Below are positions 25,139 through 33,718 of a DNA stretch of 36,707 nucleotides, in pieces. The stretch's first letter is position 1. Each line of letters starts with the position of its first letter. The stretch is from Colwellia sp. GTDB taxonomy: Bacteria; Pseudomonadota; Gammaproteobacteria; Enterobacterales; Alteromonadaceae. The notes beneath the pieces are model-generated. The model ran no database searches and had not been told where the DNA came from. It worked only from the letters and a program-made list of their open reading frames with translations. A program made the position numbers and the translations under genes. The stretch covers positions 1 through 36,707 of the forward strand of contig JABSOX010000005.1 in assembly GCA_013215655.1 (NCBI GenBank), written 5' to 3'.

Positions 25139-25864
25139 GTGATACGAGAATACCCCCAAGCAACACCTCACGGCGAAATCAAAGAGATTTTTGACGATGT
25201 ATTTCTTGTAACAGGTAGTGTTGTTATGGCACCCGGCATTCAACTCAGCCGTAATATGATTATTGTTCGAGAAGACACATCACTAACGTTAATTAGTACC
25301 GTAAGGCTTGATGATAAGGGATTACAAGCGCTTGATACACTTGGTGATGTAAAACATGTTGTCAAACTTGGCGCTTATCATTTAGGTGATAACAATGGTA
25401 TTGACGACCCATTTTATGTCGATAGATATAATGCCAAGCTCTGGGCAATGCCAGATATGAATCATCGTCAAAGCCTTTCGACAACAAATTTACTAACACC
25501 AGAAGGAGAACTACCTTTTAAGGACGTTTTGCTATTCTCGTATGAGACCTCTAAAAAGCCAGAAGCATTACTTCTAATCAATAGAGCAGGTGGTATTCTT
25601 ATTTCTTGTGATAGCCTACAAAATTGGCTGGAGCCTGATGAGTATTTTAGCGACGTTGCAGCAAATGTTATGGGAAAGGCTGGTTTTTTCCGTGCCGCAA
25701 ACATAGGCCCTGAATGGCTTCGTGCCTGTGAACCAAAAGCGTCGGACTTTTCACGTGTTCTAACATTGGAGTTTAGTCATCTTTTGCCTTCACATGGTAG
25801 ACCAATAATTGCTACAGCTAAGCAAGAGTTCACTACTACCTTCAGTGAATTTTTTAAGATGTAA
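25139..25864 (+). CDS. Metallo-beta-lactamase-like protein lacking the canonical HxHxDH
   Basis: This 241-residue protein starts at GTG with CAGGAG six bases upstream. It has the order of an MBL-fold protein (EIKEIFDDVFLVTGSVVM opening strands, GGILISCDSL with Asp158, LLPSHGRPI with His219). Where a classical member has HxHxDH there is LGAYHLGDNNGIDD, leaving only His81 and Asp residues. It is either a divergent MBL subfamily (some DUF-type members look like this) or a non-catalytic relative. It sits next to a divergent LysR gene and is followed after a terminator-like hairpin by a GST. Fold assignment is by motif order only. Confidence 0.65.
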   Translation: MIREYPQATPHGEIKEIFDDVFLVTGSVVMAPGIQLSRNMIIVREDTSLTLISTVRLDDKGLQALDTLGDVKHVVKLGAYHLGDNNGIDDPFYVDRYNAKLWAMPDMNHRQSLSTTNLLTPEGELPFKDVLLFSYETSKKPEALLLINRAGGILISCDSLQNWLEPDEYFSDVAANVMGKAGFFRAANIGPEWLRACEPKASDFSRVLTLEFSHLLPSHGRPIIATAKQEFTTTFSEFFKM

Positions 25865-25886
25865 AATACGGAGGAAAATGGCAGTT

Positions 25887-25926
25887 AAGCTCTATCGTCG
25901 AATACGATAGAGCTTTCATTATTTTA
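25887..25926 (+). terminator. Intrinsic terminator between the MBL-like and GST genes
   Basis: AAGCTCTATCGT (25887-25898), loop CGAAT and ACGATAGAGCTT (25904-25915) form a perfect 12-bp stem followed by a T-rich TCATTATTTT. It is 22 bases after the stop codon, so the GST gene may need its own promoter or depend on read-through. Confidence 0.7.
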
Positions 25927-25946
25927 ATCACAACTAGGAGTAAACA

Positions 25947-26570
25947 ATGCAGTTATATGGAATGGGTATATCGCGGTCTTTCCGCACCTTATGGGCAGCG
26001 GAAGAAACAGCAGCGGATTACGATTATATCGAACTAGATTTCGGTAGTAGTGGTGACAACGGCTCCCAGTCTAAGCATTATAAAAAGCTCAATCCACAGG
26101 GGAAAGTGCCAACATTGGTCGACGGTGAGCTAGTGATCTGCGAAAGTGCCGCCATTTTGAACTATTTAGCGGCCAAGACACCGCAGCACAATCTTATGCC
26201 GAAAGACGGCACCGCAGATCGAGCTAGATATGATGAAATGTGTTTCTTTATTTTGTCTGAACTAGAGCAGCCTTTATGGACTACCGGAAAACACAAGTTT
26301 GCCATTCCTGAGCAATACAGAGTGCCAGAAATATTGAACAAAACTACCGCGTTTGAATTTGCCAAAGCCCAGTCCGCTTTGTTGGCTCTTAAAGGTGATC
26401 GTGAATATGCCGTGGGTGAGTATTTTACCATGGCCGACATTTTACTGGCTCAGACATTGGGTTGGGCCCAAAGATTTGAATTTTCAATTGATGACAGCTT
26501 GGTTGAATATAAAGAGCGAATGACCAAGCGGGATGCCTTTGCCAGAGCCATGAAAAAAGCCGGAAAATAA
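25947..26570 (+). CDS. Glutathione S-transferase
   Basis: This 207-residue protein has an N-terminal thioredoxin-like GST domain (MQLYGMGISRSFRTLWAAEE; LNPQGKVPTLVDGELVICESAAILNYLA, with cis-Pro and the ES glutathione-binding pair). An all-helical C-terminal domain contains REYAVGEYFTMADILLAQTLGWA. Length is normal. The catalytic residue is not a clear Cys or Tyr; Ser9 or Ser11 is a candidate. It belongs to a different subgroup from the YghU-type GST at 12622. ACTAGGAGTAAACA before the ATG is a good ribosome site. Confidence 0.92.
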   Translation: MQLYGMGISRSFRTLWAAEETAADYDYIELDFGSSGDNGSQSKHYKKLNPQGKVPTLVDGELVICESAAILNYLAAKTPQHNLMPKDGTADRARYDEMCFFILSELEQPLWTTGKHKFAIPEQYRVPEILNKTTAFEFAKAQSALLALKGDREYAVGEYFTMADILLAQTLGWAQRFEFSIDDSLVEYKERMTKRDAFARAMKKAGK

Positions 26571-26726
26571 AATATATACTTATTTAGGAATGACTAAAAT
26601 TGACAAAGTCCTGCACTAAACCGAAGTAAACTGGCTAAACTCCCTAACGACTGCTTCATAGTATTATGTGAGTGTCTTCTTTGGTGGCTAAGCTATCTAT
26701 CTATTAAGATAAATTCACGTCTAAGT

Positions 26727-26838
26727 TTGGTCGGTTTTGTCGGATAAAAAGACAATTACCATACAAGAAATCAAGGGGCGATTTTGAGCACAAAGCGGTC
26801 GTTAGCAATATTTCCTGAGAGGATCACTTTGTGCGTAT
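26727..26838 (+). repeat. Interspersed structured repeat, copy G (left end diverged)
   Basis: It matches from TTTTGTCGGATAAAAAGACA through AAGGGGCGATTTTGAGCACA, AAGCGGTCGTTAGCAATATT and GATCACTTTGTGCG. The usual TATCCTAATGACC is replaced. It lies in the gap 26571-27089, where no other feature was recognised. Confidence 0.8.
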
Positions 26839-27089
26839 TGCTGACGGAAGCGGTTGCTTTACTAACGACAGCTCTTCCGACAAAATTGACATAAAACCTC
26901 TTAGCTAGTATGTTAGTTTTTTCCGCTAAATAGACCGAGTTTAGGAGTCAAAGCCAACCAGTTTTATGATTACTTAGAAGTGTAAATGAACATTTTAAAT
27001 GTTTGATGAAATATTTTCATTAGTCGAATAAGCTATTGAAGTGTGGTAGATTTCTTGGATTATTAATTCGACTTTAGAACAAGAGAAAC

Positions 27090-27941
27090 ATGTTTAAATT
27101 ATTTGGTTTTATTTTATTTTTATTCCTTTCTATCTCATCAAATATTGTAAGTGCTGAATCAAACTCCTTTTCTATTCCTCGAAGTGAAATCGTTGAGATT
27201 AGAGATTTAAAAAACGAACGAATTTATCCATTATTTATAAAGTTGCCTCGATCATATAACCGCAATACTAGACAACATTATCCTGTAATTTATTTAACGG
27301 ATGCTTGGTATTCATTTCAAATCATTTCCGGTGCGACACGCTTTCCAATGAACACAGGCAAAATGCAAGAAGCCATCATTGTCGGTATTTCCTATGAAAA
27401 AGGTTCGAAAGGAGATACAAGTAGAGTTCGCGACTATACCCCCGATAAAGCCAGTGCTTGGAAAAAACAAACCGGAGGTGCGCCTAGCCATGTCGCATTT
27501 ATCAAGAATCATGTCTTTAAATATATTGATGAAAACTATCGGACTGATAAAGTAAATAGAACATTTGTTGGTAACTCGTTAGGCGGTCTATTTGGTTCTT
27601 ATATTTTGTTAACAGATCCCAATATGTTCAATAATTATATTTTGGGTAGCCCATCATTTTGGTTTAACAACAAATCATTATTCAAAACTAAAGCATTAAT
27701 GCCTGCTACTAATCTAGGTCAGCCTATTAATGTTTTTGTTGGCATAGGAGAGCAAGAAGCATTCAATTTTGGCAATCAATATGACATGGTTAATGATGCA
27801 AAGGTTTTTATAAAAACGATAAATAAAATTTATGGTAGCAAAGTTAATAGCAAGCTATTGGTGATCCCTGAAGCCGATCATTATACAGCGTTTCCTACAA
27901 CCGCCGTGCAAGGTCTTGATTGGATATACAGGGTTAAATAA
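27090..27941 (+). CDS. Exported esterase (IroE/Fes-like alpha/beta hydrolase)
   Basis: This 283-residue protein has a signal peptide (cut near A22). The fold marks are YNRNTRQHYPVIYLTDAWYS, AIIVGISYEKG, FVGNSLGGLFGSYIL with the nucleophile Ser, and PEADHYTAFPTTAVQGLDWI with the catalytic His. It belongs to the same putative esterase family as 16406-17347 but lacks the lipoprotein Cys, so it is periplasmic or secreted. It is followed after five bases by the M1 peptidase gene, a clear operon. The likely role is cleavage of an ester-linked compound before peptide trimming; the substrate is unknown. Confidence 0.9.
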   Translation: MFKLFGFILFLFLSISSNIVSAESNSFSIPRSEIVEIRDLKNERIYPLFIKLPRSYNRNTRQHYPVIYLTDAWYSFQIISGATRFPMNTGKMQEAIIVGISYEKGSKGDTSRVRDYTPDKASAWKKQTGGAPSHVAFIKNHVFKYIDENYRTDKVNRTFVGNSLGGLFGSYILLTDPNMFNNYILGSPSFWFNNKSLFKTKALMPATNLGQPINVFVGIGEQEAFNFGNQYDMVNDAKVFIKTINKIYGSKVNSKLLVIPEADHYTAFPTTAVQGLDWIYRVK

Positions 27942-27946
27942 CAAAA

Positions 27947-29305
27947 ATGAATATTATTTATAAAGCAGGAATATTTTTAATTTTCTGGCTTACATCGTCT
28001 ACTGTATTTGCCGAAGCGGATTTTGTTGCTCGAAGAAATGTCGATTTCATTCATTATAAAGCCGAATTAGCCGCTGATTTTAAAGCGCTGTCTGTTTCAG
28101 GGAAAGTACAGATTGAATTCGTCGCCAAAGTTGAAAATGTAGAGCAACTCACCTTTTCTGCCAAATATAAAACAATATATTCAGTGAAAATCAATAATGT
28201 TACTACAGCTAATCTTATTGAGGACGAACGTTTAATAGTAACGTTCAAAGAGCCATTGCAGGTAAATAAAACTTATCTATTAACGGTAGAATACCAAGCT
28301 TTACCTGAGCGAGGCATGAAATTTTACGATGATCACCTCTTTACTGTTTACCATACAAAAAACTGGTTAGTATCACATGATTCGATAGCTGATAAAGCCA
28401 GCTTTGAATTGTTACTTACTCATGATGCTAAGTTAACCTCAGTTGGTAATGGTCGTTTGCTATCAACAGGAGCCAAGTTTGGTAATAAAGTTATCTCCCA
28501 CTGGTTACAAGATTCACCAATACCAATCTATACCTTTGGATTTGCACTAGGTGAGTTTGAAGAGGTAAGAGCAACACACAAAAACTCACAGTTATCTTAT
28601 CTCTATCGTAAAAATTCTAAATCAGGCTTAGATCCCCAAAAAATAAAAGATGTATTTATCAATGTTCCTGACATGATTGATTTTTTCGAAAATAAAGCTG
28701 GATTTGTACTGCCCAATAAATCTTATCAATATGTCGTTGTTGAGGGCTATATGGCACAAGAAGCAGCTGGTTTTAGCTTAGTTGGAGAAAAATATGTACA
28801 TACAGTGCTTGCAGATAAAAATGAAAATTGGTTTATTGCCCATGAACTGGCTCATGAATGGTGGGGCAACAGTATTACTTGTGCTAATTTTTCTCACTTT
28901 TGGTTAAATGAAGGTTTAGTTCAATTTTTAGTTGCTGCATATAAACAACATCTGTTTGGCAATTCCGCTTACAAGCAGGAAATAGGTGTTGCTATTGCTA
29001 GGGTCAAGCGAGCCGTGCAAAAAGGTAAAATATCACCAGTTGCATTTAAACATCAGATTAAAGAACAAAGCATAAATAGAACAATGGCCTACAGCAAGGG
29101 AGCGCTTATTTTTTATATGCTCCGTAATAAATTAGGTGAAGAGATATTTTGGCGAGCATTAAAACACTACAGTATAAAAAACAAACAATCATCAGTGACC
29201 ACAGATGATTTAAAAAAAGCATTTGAAAAAGTGAGTAAACAAGATTTAACCCATTTTTTTAACCGTTGGGTCTACGGAAAAGAAATCCCTAAACTGAGTT
29301 TATGA
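27947..29305 (+). CDS. Exported short M1-family zinc aminopeptidase
   Basis: This 452-residue protein has a signal peptide (cut near A22). Residues 30-200 form the N-terminal beta domain. The catalytic domain carries HELAHEWWGNS at 299-309, with zinc ligands H299 and H303 and, 18 residues on, E322 in WLNEGL: the M1 HExxH-x18-E. The GAMEN exopeptidase loop is replaced by QEAAGF at about 271-276, and the transition-state Tyr lies in TMAYSKGA. The protein is about half the length of PepN-type enzymes: the C-terminal helical domain is missing, as in other short bacterial M1 proteins. It is co-transcribed with the esterase just upstream. Confidence 0.92.
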   Translation: MNIIYKAGIFLIFWLTSSTVFAEADFVARRNVDFIHYKAELAADFKALSVSGKVQIEFVAKVENVEQLTFSAKYKTIYSVKINNVTTANLIEDERLIVTFKEPLQVNKTYLLTVEYQALPERGMKFYDDHLFTVYHTKNWLVSHDSIADKASFELLLTHDAKLTSVGNGRLLSTGAKFGNKVISHWLQDSPIPIYTFGFALGEFEEVRATHKNSQLSYLYRKNSKSGLDPQKIKDVFINVPDMIDFFENKAGFVLPNKSYQYVVVEGYMAQEAAGFSLVGEKYVHTVLADKNENWFIAHELAHEWWGNSITCANFSHFWLNEGLVQFLVAAYKQHLFGNSAYKQEIGVAIARVKRAVQKGKISPVAFKHQIKEQSINRTMAYSKGALIFYMLRNKLGEEIFWRALKHYSIKNKQSSVTTDDLKKAFEKVSKQDLTHFFNRWVYGKEIPKLSL

Positions 29306-29504
29306 GCCATCAAACATTAAGTAAAGGGTCGGTTTCTAGCAGCAGAAGTTTAAATTGGGAAGCTGCTTATTTCCGCATTACGCACCAAAGAGCTCATCAA
29401 TAGCAAGCCTGCTTATGACAGCTTTAGGCTCATTGTGACTGCTAGATATAGTGATTTCGGCTCTTAATTTATGACCGCTTACTGTCCATTATTCTGGGGC
29501 AAGA

Positions 29505-29652
29505 TCAAAGTGGTGATTACCGCCCTTATAGCCAACTATCCTAATGACTATATTGTCGGATAAAACGACAACTAAGATAAAAGAGATTAAGGGGCGCTTT
29601 TGAGCACAAAGCGGTCGTTAGCAAGATATCCTGAGATGATCACAGTACATTG
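29505..29652 (+). repeat. Interspersed structured repeat, copy H
   Basis: It contains TGGTGATTACCGCCCTTATA, AACTATCCTAATGAC, TTGTCGGATAAAACGACAAC (perfect inner stem), ATTAAGGGGCGCTTTTGAGC, ACAAAGCGGTCGTTAGCAAG and ATATCCTGAGATGATCAC, then diverges before CTTTGTGCG. It is closest to copy E. The palindrome arm GGGGCAAGATCAAAGTG abuts its left end. It lies in the gap 29306-29795, otherwise empty. Confidence 0.85.
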
Positions 29653-29795
29653 CGGAAGTTAGCTAGCCGCCCAACCTAAGGTCCGCTCTATAGTCTCATA
29701 GTTGACCTAACAACATGAAAAGCTTAATGTCAGCTAAGAGGTATAACGGACATTCGGTCTAATCAAATCGAGCGCCGGCATCAATTCATTTTATT

Positions 29796-31034
29796 TCATT
29801 TGGTAATACAATTTAAGTCTTGAATGAATACAGCCCCCGATTCTTGACCTTGAGCATCATGATTGGGTGTGGCAATAATGGCAACGCCATTAGATAACCC
29901 AACGTTCCATCCAAATTTATCATCTGACATGCTACTCTTGGCTACAAACTTTGATGTATAACGCCAACCGCCAGAGCCTTTCTTGTATACATACAGTGCT
30001 CCAGTATTGGAACCGTTAGCATCATGGTTCATTGCACTTATAATTGCAGTATCGCCGCTCAACGCAACGCCACGCCCAAACCTATCGTCAGCTTGCCCAT
30101 CGGGTGAAGTCAGCTTAACTTGTTGTGTCCAAGTACTGCCATCTCGCACAAAAATATATGCAGAACCTGCATCTATCCCTAACTCTTCAGTATCGTCTCG
30201 TCTTGCGGAAACTAGTGCGGTATTCTTTGACAGTGCTACTCTGACGCCAAAAATATCAGTTTTCCCGCCATCAGACGCCATGAGTTTAGCTTCTTGCTTC
30301 CACTTATTTTCCTTTAGAACATACACGTATACGGCTCCAGCGTTTTCCGCTTTTTCGTCATGTAAATCAGCCCCAACAAGAATGGTATTGCCGTCAATGG
30401 CAACGCTTATGCCAAATAAATCTCCCGCTACACCATCACTCGCTGTTATTTTAGTTTGATAGTGCCACGAATCGTTTTCTCGTTTGTATATATATGCGGC
30501 TCCTGCGTCGTTACCCAACGCGTCGTTTCGCGGAGCGCCAATGATAAGGTGATTTTTGGTGAGTGCAATACTCTGACCAAAAGCATCTCCCGGTTTTGCA
30601 TCAGGTGCAGTGAAAATATGACGTTGCTTCCAAGTATTCACTTCACGTTCAAAAGAGACAACAGCGCCCGAATCTTTCCCTTTATCATCCCTTCTCGACA
30701 CACCTAACATGGCAACATTATTGTTCAATGCCACGTTGCCACCAAGTGTATCTTCGGCGAAGGCCGGCTCAGCAACGAGTTTAGCTTGTTGACGCCAACC
30801 GCTCTCGCCTAACACATAGACATAAGCTGCTCCAGCATCTTTTAGACCATCGATATCTGCTTTATATGCACCGATTAGTACTGTCGTGCCATCTATAGCA
30901 GCACTAAAGCCAAAAGAATCTCCTGCCTTGCCATCGTCCGCTAAAATAATATTTTGCGCCGCAAAGCTATTCGCAGCGACTAATGTTAGAATCGCACATA
31001 TGTGGCGTTTGACCTTATGTATTAATTTCATCAA
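29796..31034 (-). CDS. Exported FG-GAP / integrin-alpha-like beta-propeller protein
   Basis: This 412-residue protein has a signal peptide (cut near A25). The rest is about seven repeats of ~53 residues, each with (D/E)xxxxDxFGxxVALxxxxxxIGAxxDDxxxxxxGAxYVY followed by W-x-Q-x-x-K-L. The repeated FG..VA and GAxYVY blocks are those of FG-GAP propellers, which bind calcium through Asp-rich loops and often mediate surface binding. No enzyme motif is present. It follows the MBL hydrolase by 73 bases on the same strand and probably shares its transcript. Confidence 0.88.
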   Translation of the reverse strand: MMKLIHKVKRHICAILTLVAANSFAAQNIILADDGKAGDSFGFSAAIDGTTVLIGAYKADIDGLKDAGAAYVYVLGESGWRQQAKLVAEPAFAEDTLGGNVALNNNVAMLGVSRRDDKGKDSGAVVSFEREVNTWKQRHIFTAPDAKPGDAFGQSIALTKNHLIIGAPRNDALGNDAGAAYIYKRENDSWHYQTKITASDGVAGDLFGISVAIDGNTILVGADLHDEKAENAGAVYVYVLKENKWKQEAKLMASDGGKTDIFGVRVALSKNTALVSARRDDTEELGIDAGSAYIFVRDGSTWTQQVKLTSPDGQADDRFGRGVALSGDTAIISAMNHDANGSNTGALYVYKKGSGGWRYTSKFVAKSSMSDDKFGWNVGLSNGVAIIATPNHDAQGQESGAVFIQDLNCITK

Positions 31035-31107
31035 TTTTCTCCTATCCGTTTCAAACTAATAACAACCAAAATGTAAATATGAATAAGTCTTTCTGCTTCA
31101 CAAATAA

Positions 31108-32019
31108 CTACTCGAGCAGTCCCGTTATATCGTAGTAATGTGTAGTAACCATTCTCTCGGTGGTAATAAATGCCCAATTCCATTTGTCTGTATACTTATT
31201 CAAAGGATCTAAAGCCTTGATAGCCTCCAAAGATAAACCTTGGTCAATTAGTGCTTTAATGATGTTGTGTGTTTCGTTCAACATGGCGATACTTGCTTCT
31301 AAGTCACCTAGCGTTGCTATTGGCCCATGTCCGGCGATAATTTGCGTATCTGCGTCAGCGGCTTCAATTATTGCCTTGAGACCTGCAATGAATCCTGCTA
31401 TCGAACCACCATTATCAATATCTATGAAAGGGAAACGCCTGGTAGAAACGAGATCGCCTCCATGGATTATATTGGCCTCCTTGAATGCAACAAAGAGGTC
31501 ACTGTTTGTATGGGCATTCGGCGCGTAATAAAGCTCAATGCTTTGTCCGTTCATTTTTATCGATGTATCTTCTGTGACGTCAATTGTCGGGAAATATTGT
31601 GGTGTGAACTTGGGAGCTTCGCGGCCTAACGCTTTGAGTGCCCCTGGGTTTTCAAGATACCGACGCACATTTGGGTGAGCCATAGTTATAGCCCCACGCT
31701 CCTTGAAGTACGCATTACCTCTGACATGGTCTCGGTGAAAATGTGTATTAAGGATAAGGTCGACATCGCGGTTATTGGATAGTTTTTTCTGGGCACCATC
31801 AATAAGTTCGGCCAGGTGCTCCATCTGTGTATCAACCATGAAAACACCGTCTTCACCAATTAACACGGCAACGTTGCCCGAGCGGTCCGTTCTTAGCTCG
31901 AAAATACGACTGCCAAGATCAGTTACCTTGATATCGAAACCTTTGTGTTGGTCGTGGTTGTGCGCAACTGCAAAACCACACCAACAAAAAATAGCGATAA
32001 GCTGAATCATCTTTTGCAT
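31108..32019 (-). CDS. Exported MBL-fold metallo-hydrolase
   Basis: This protein of about 303 residues has a signal peptide ending near A20 (FCWCGFAVA). It has a complete metallo-beta-lactamase metal site: THFHRDH near 93-98, GHAHTN-like PNAHTNSDLF, IHGGDLVSTRRFPFID with the Asp ligand, and AGHGPIA with the last His. This is the exported quinoprotein-relay/SoxH-like group rather than a beta-lactamase proper; the substrate is unknown. I start at ATG 32019 (MQKMIQLIAI) instead of a TTG two codons upstream; neither has a strong ribosome site. It is divergent from the LysR gene at 32276 and upstream of the FG-GAP gene. Confidence 0.92.
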   Translation of the reverse strand: MQKMIQLIAIFCWCGFAVAHNHDQHKGFDIKVTDLGSRIFELRTDRSGNVAVLIGEDGVFMVDTQMEHLAELIDGAQKKLSNNRDVDLILNTHFHRDHVRGNAYFKERGAITMAHPNVRRYLENPGALKALGREAPKFTPQYFPTIDVTEDTSIKMNGQSIELYYAPNAHTNSDLFVAFKEANIIHGGDLVSTRRFPFIDIDNGGSIAGFIAGLKAIIEAADADTQIIAGHGPIATLGDLEASIAMLNETHNIIKALIDQGLSLEAIKALDPLNKYTDKWNWAFITTERMVTTHYYDITGLLE

Positions 32020-32275
32020 TATCAATAACCAGAATTACTATTTTTATGTAGTGTGGCTGTTAAGCCAAGTAGGTAAATTATTAATGTGAGGGCTGTTTTC
32101 ATCTTTATACTCGTTATCTGTGTTCGACTATTCAATTCATATTAAGAGAGCATCGACATAAAATATAATTTTATAATGACATCACATTCATTTCTAAATA
32201 TGATGAATAGATTAAGATGATAACTTATACATAAAATTATATGATGAATTAAAGCAATAATTAAGGACGTTAATT

Positions 32276-33214
32276 ATGCGACCCCATGAATTAAAATTAT
32301 TGGTTATTTTTGATGTAATAATGACCGAAAAATCAATAACACAGGCGGCTGAGCGATTATCAATGACTCAACCCGCTGTTTCAAATGCTGTGGCCAGAAT
32401 GCGAGTATTATGGAAAGATGAGTTACTCGTTCCAGATGGCCGAAAAATACAGCCTACAACCTATGCAAAAAACCTTTGGGAGCAAGTACGAGACTCCCTG
32501 CATAACATCAATCAAGCTGTAGAGCCTGTAGCTTTTGAGGCAAAAAGTGCCAAACGTACATTTAGAATTGCTTTACCTGATATTGCCCTTGATGCACTTG
32601 GGTTGGATATGCGGAAGTTATTCGAGCAAGAAGCCCCAGGACTAAACTTACACGCGGTTCCTTATACCATAGCGTGTACCAAACCATTGTTGGATGACGC
32701 TGATGTCGATCTTGTTATAGGACAAAGCAATCGCTCATTAGAAAATATCTGCTCAGATCACTTATTTGATACTAGTTATGTCTGTGCCATGCGTATAGAT
32801 CACCCTTTGGCAAAACAAAATCTAACTGTTGAGGAGTTTGCCTCTGCGCAGCATTTGTTAGTTTCATTATCAGGCGACAGTACTAGCCCTACAGACCAAG
32901 CTTTACAACAATTAGGCTTGTCTAGACGAGTAGCTTTTACGGTTAATAAATTTTCCTCCGCTGTCCCTATTATTAAAGAGAGTGATCTTATTGCAATTTT
33001 ACCTACTGATCTTCTTCATCATTATTTAGGTTGCGGTGAGCTTGCAATTACTCATCCTCCACTAGATATTCCTCATACTTCCATTTCAATGTTATGGCAT
33101 AAGCGACAAAGTGCCGATAAAGGGTTAATTTGGTTGCGAAGGCACATAAAGCAAATATTCATTAAACGAAGAACACATCAGGTTGAAAAAGTGCTGAATT
33201 TTATTGATTCATAG
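32276..33214 (+). CDS. LysR-family transcriptional regulator
   Basis: This 312-residue protein starts MRPHELKLLVIFDVIMTEKS and has TQAAERLSMTQPAVSNAVAR as the winged helix, then a full effector domain (RTFRIALPDIALDALGLDM onward). The layout resembles NodD/LeuO-like LysR members. AAGGACGTTAATT before the ATG is a good ribosome site. It is divergent from the MBL hydrolase/FG-GAP pair (256-base AT-rich gap), its likely target. It is the last chromosomal-type gene before repeat copy I and the integron array. Confidence 0.93.
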   Translation: MRPHELKLLVIFDVIMTEKSITQAAERLSMTQPAVSNAVARMRVLWKDELLVPDGRKIQPTTYAKNLWEQVRDSLHNINQAVEPVAFEAKSAKRTFRIALPDIALDALGLDMRKLFEQEAPGLNLHAVPYTIACTKPLLDDADVDLVIGQSNRSLENICSDHLFDTSYVCAMRIDHPLAKQNLTVEEFASAQHLLVSLSGDSTSPTDQALQQLGLSRRVAFTVNKFSSAVPIIKESDLIAILPTDLLHHYLGCGELAITHPPLDIPHTSISMLWHKRQSADKGLIWLRRHIKQIFIKRRTHQVEKVLNFIDS

Positions 33215-33249
33215 TTTTGCATTATTAAGTGCCTATCACGCCAGAGTCT

Positions 33250-33349
33250 TCTTAGTCGGATTAAACGACCATTACCATAAAGGAAATCAAGGGGCACTTT
33301 GAGCAAAGCGGTCGTTACAAGATTTCCTGAGATGTTCACTATGTGCGCA
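33250..33349 (+). repeat. Interspersed structured repeat, copy I
   Basis: It contains TTAGTCGGATTAAACGACCA, ATAAAGGAAATCAAGGGGCA, CTTTGAGCAAAGCGGTCGTT and AGATTTCCTGAGATGTTCAC. It is missing the left end and a few bases around GCACAAAG. It is closest to copy F. It lies in the gap 33215-33718; the rest of that gap has no gene, in particular no integrase on either strand. Confidence 0.75.
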
Positions 33350-33675
33350 TTGTTGACTTAACTATTTTTATTATTAATGCCTTGTTTGCAGCACTAAGCG
33401 GACTTTGGCTCGCTATGTAATTTTCAAAATGGCACGAATATCTTAGTCTATTTCTTTAACTCTTTGTTTTATTAGCTATGTTTTGTTTTCACTTTTTACA
33501 TATAGAGCCATTTTAAGGCTCACATATCTCAATGCGCATTTACTCCAAGTAGATTGACCATTGAAAATGTAAATGAACACTGGTAACTTATTAAAATTAT
33601 TATAAAAATTTAGTGTGTGAGTTAGCAATTTTAAAAATTGTCGACGGTTTAATTCGAAATGCGCACTAATACACT

Positions 33676-33682
33676 GTTAGCC
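33676..33682 (+). other. Lone GTTAGCC core site at the start of the cassette array (attI or decayed attC)
   Basis: GTTAGCC fits the GTTRRRY-type insertion core and lies 37 bases before the first cassette gene, as in the other cassettes. No matching inverted partner 60-110 bases upstream is evident, so it is not a full attC; an attI-like site or an eroded attC would look like this. Confidence 0.4.
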
Positions 33683-33718
33683 TGTTTCGATAAACTGGTG
33701 TCATTAAAAGGGTTTTAG

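Noticed and set aside
29983-30459. 158-codon + frame opposite the FG-GAP gene
   Set aside because: It is antisense to a strongly repetitive coding region; the composition is a shadow of the FG-GAP repeats and it has no ribosome site.
6339-33349. CRISPR array made of the repeated elements
   Set aside because: Copies are 2-5 kb apart with genes between, are over 100 bases long and vary in sequence; there are no regular spacers and no cas genes.
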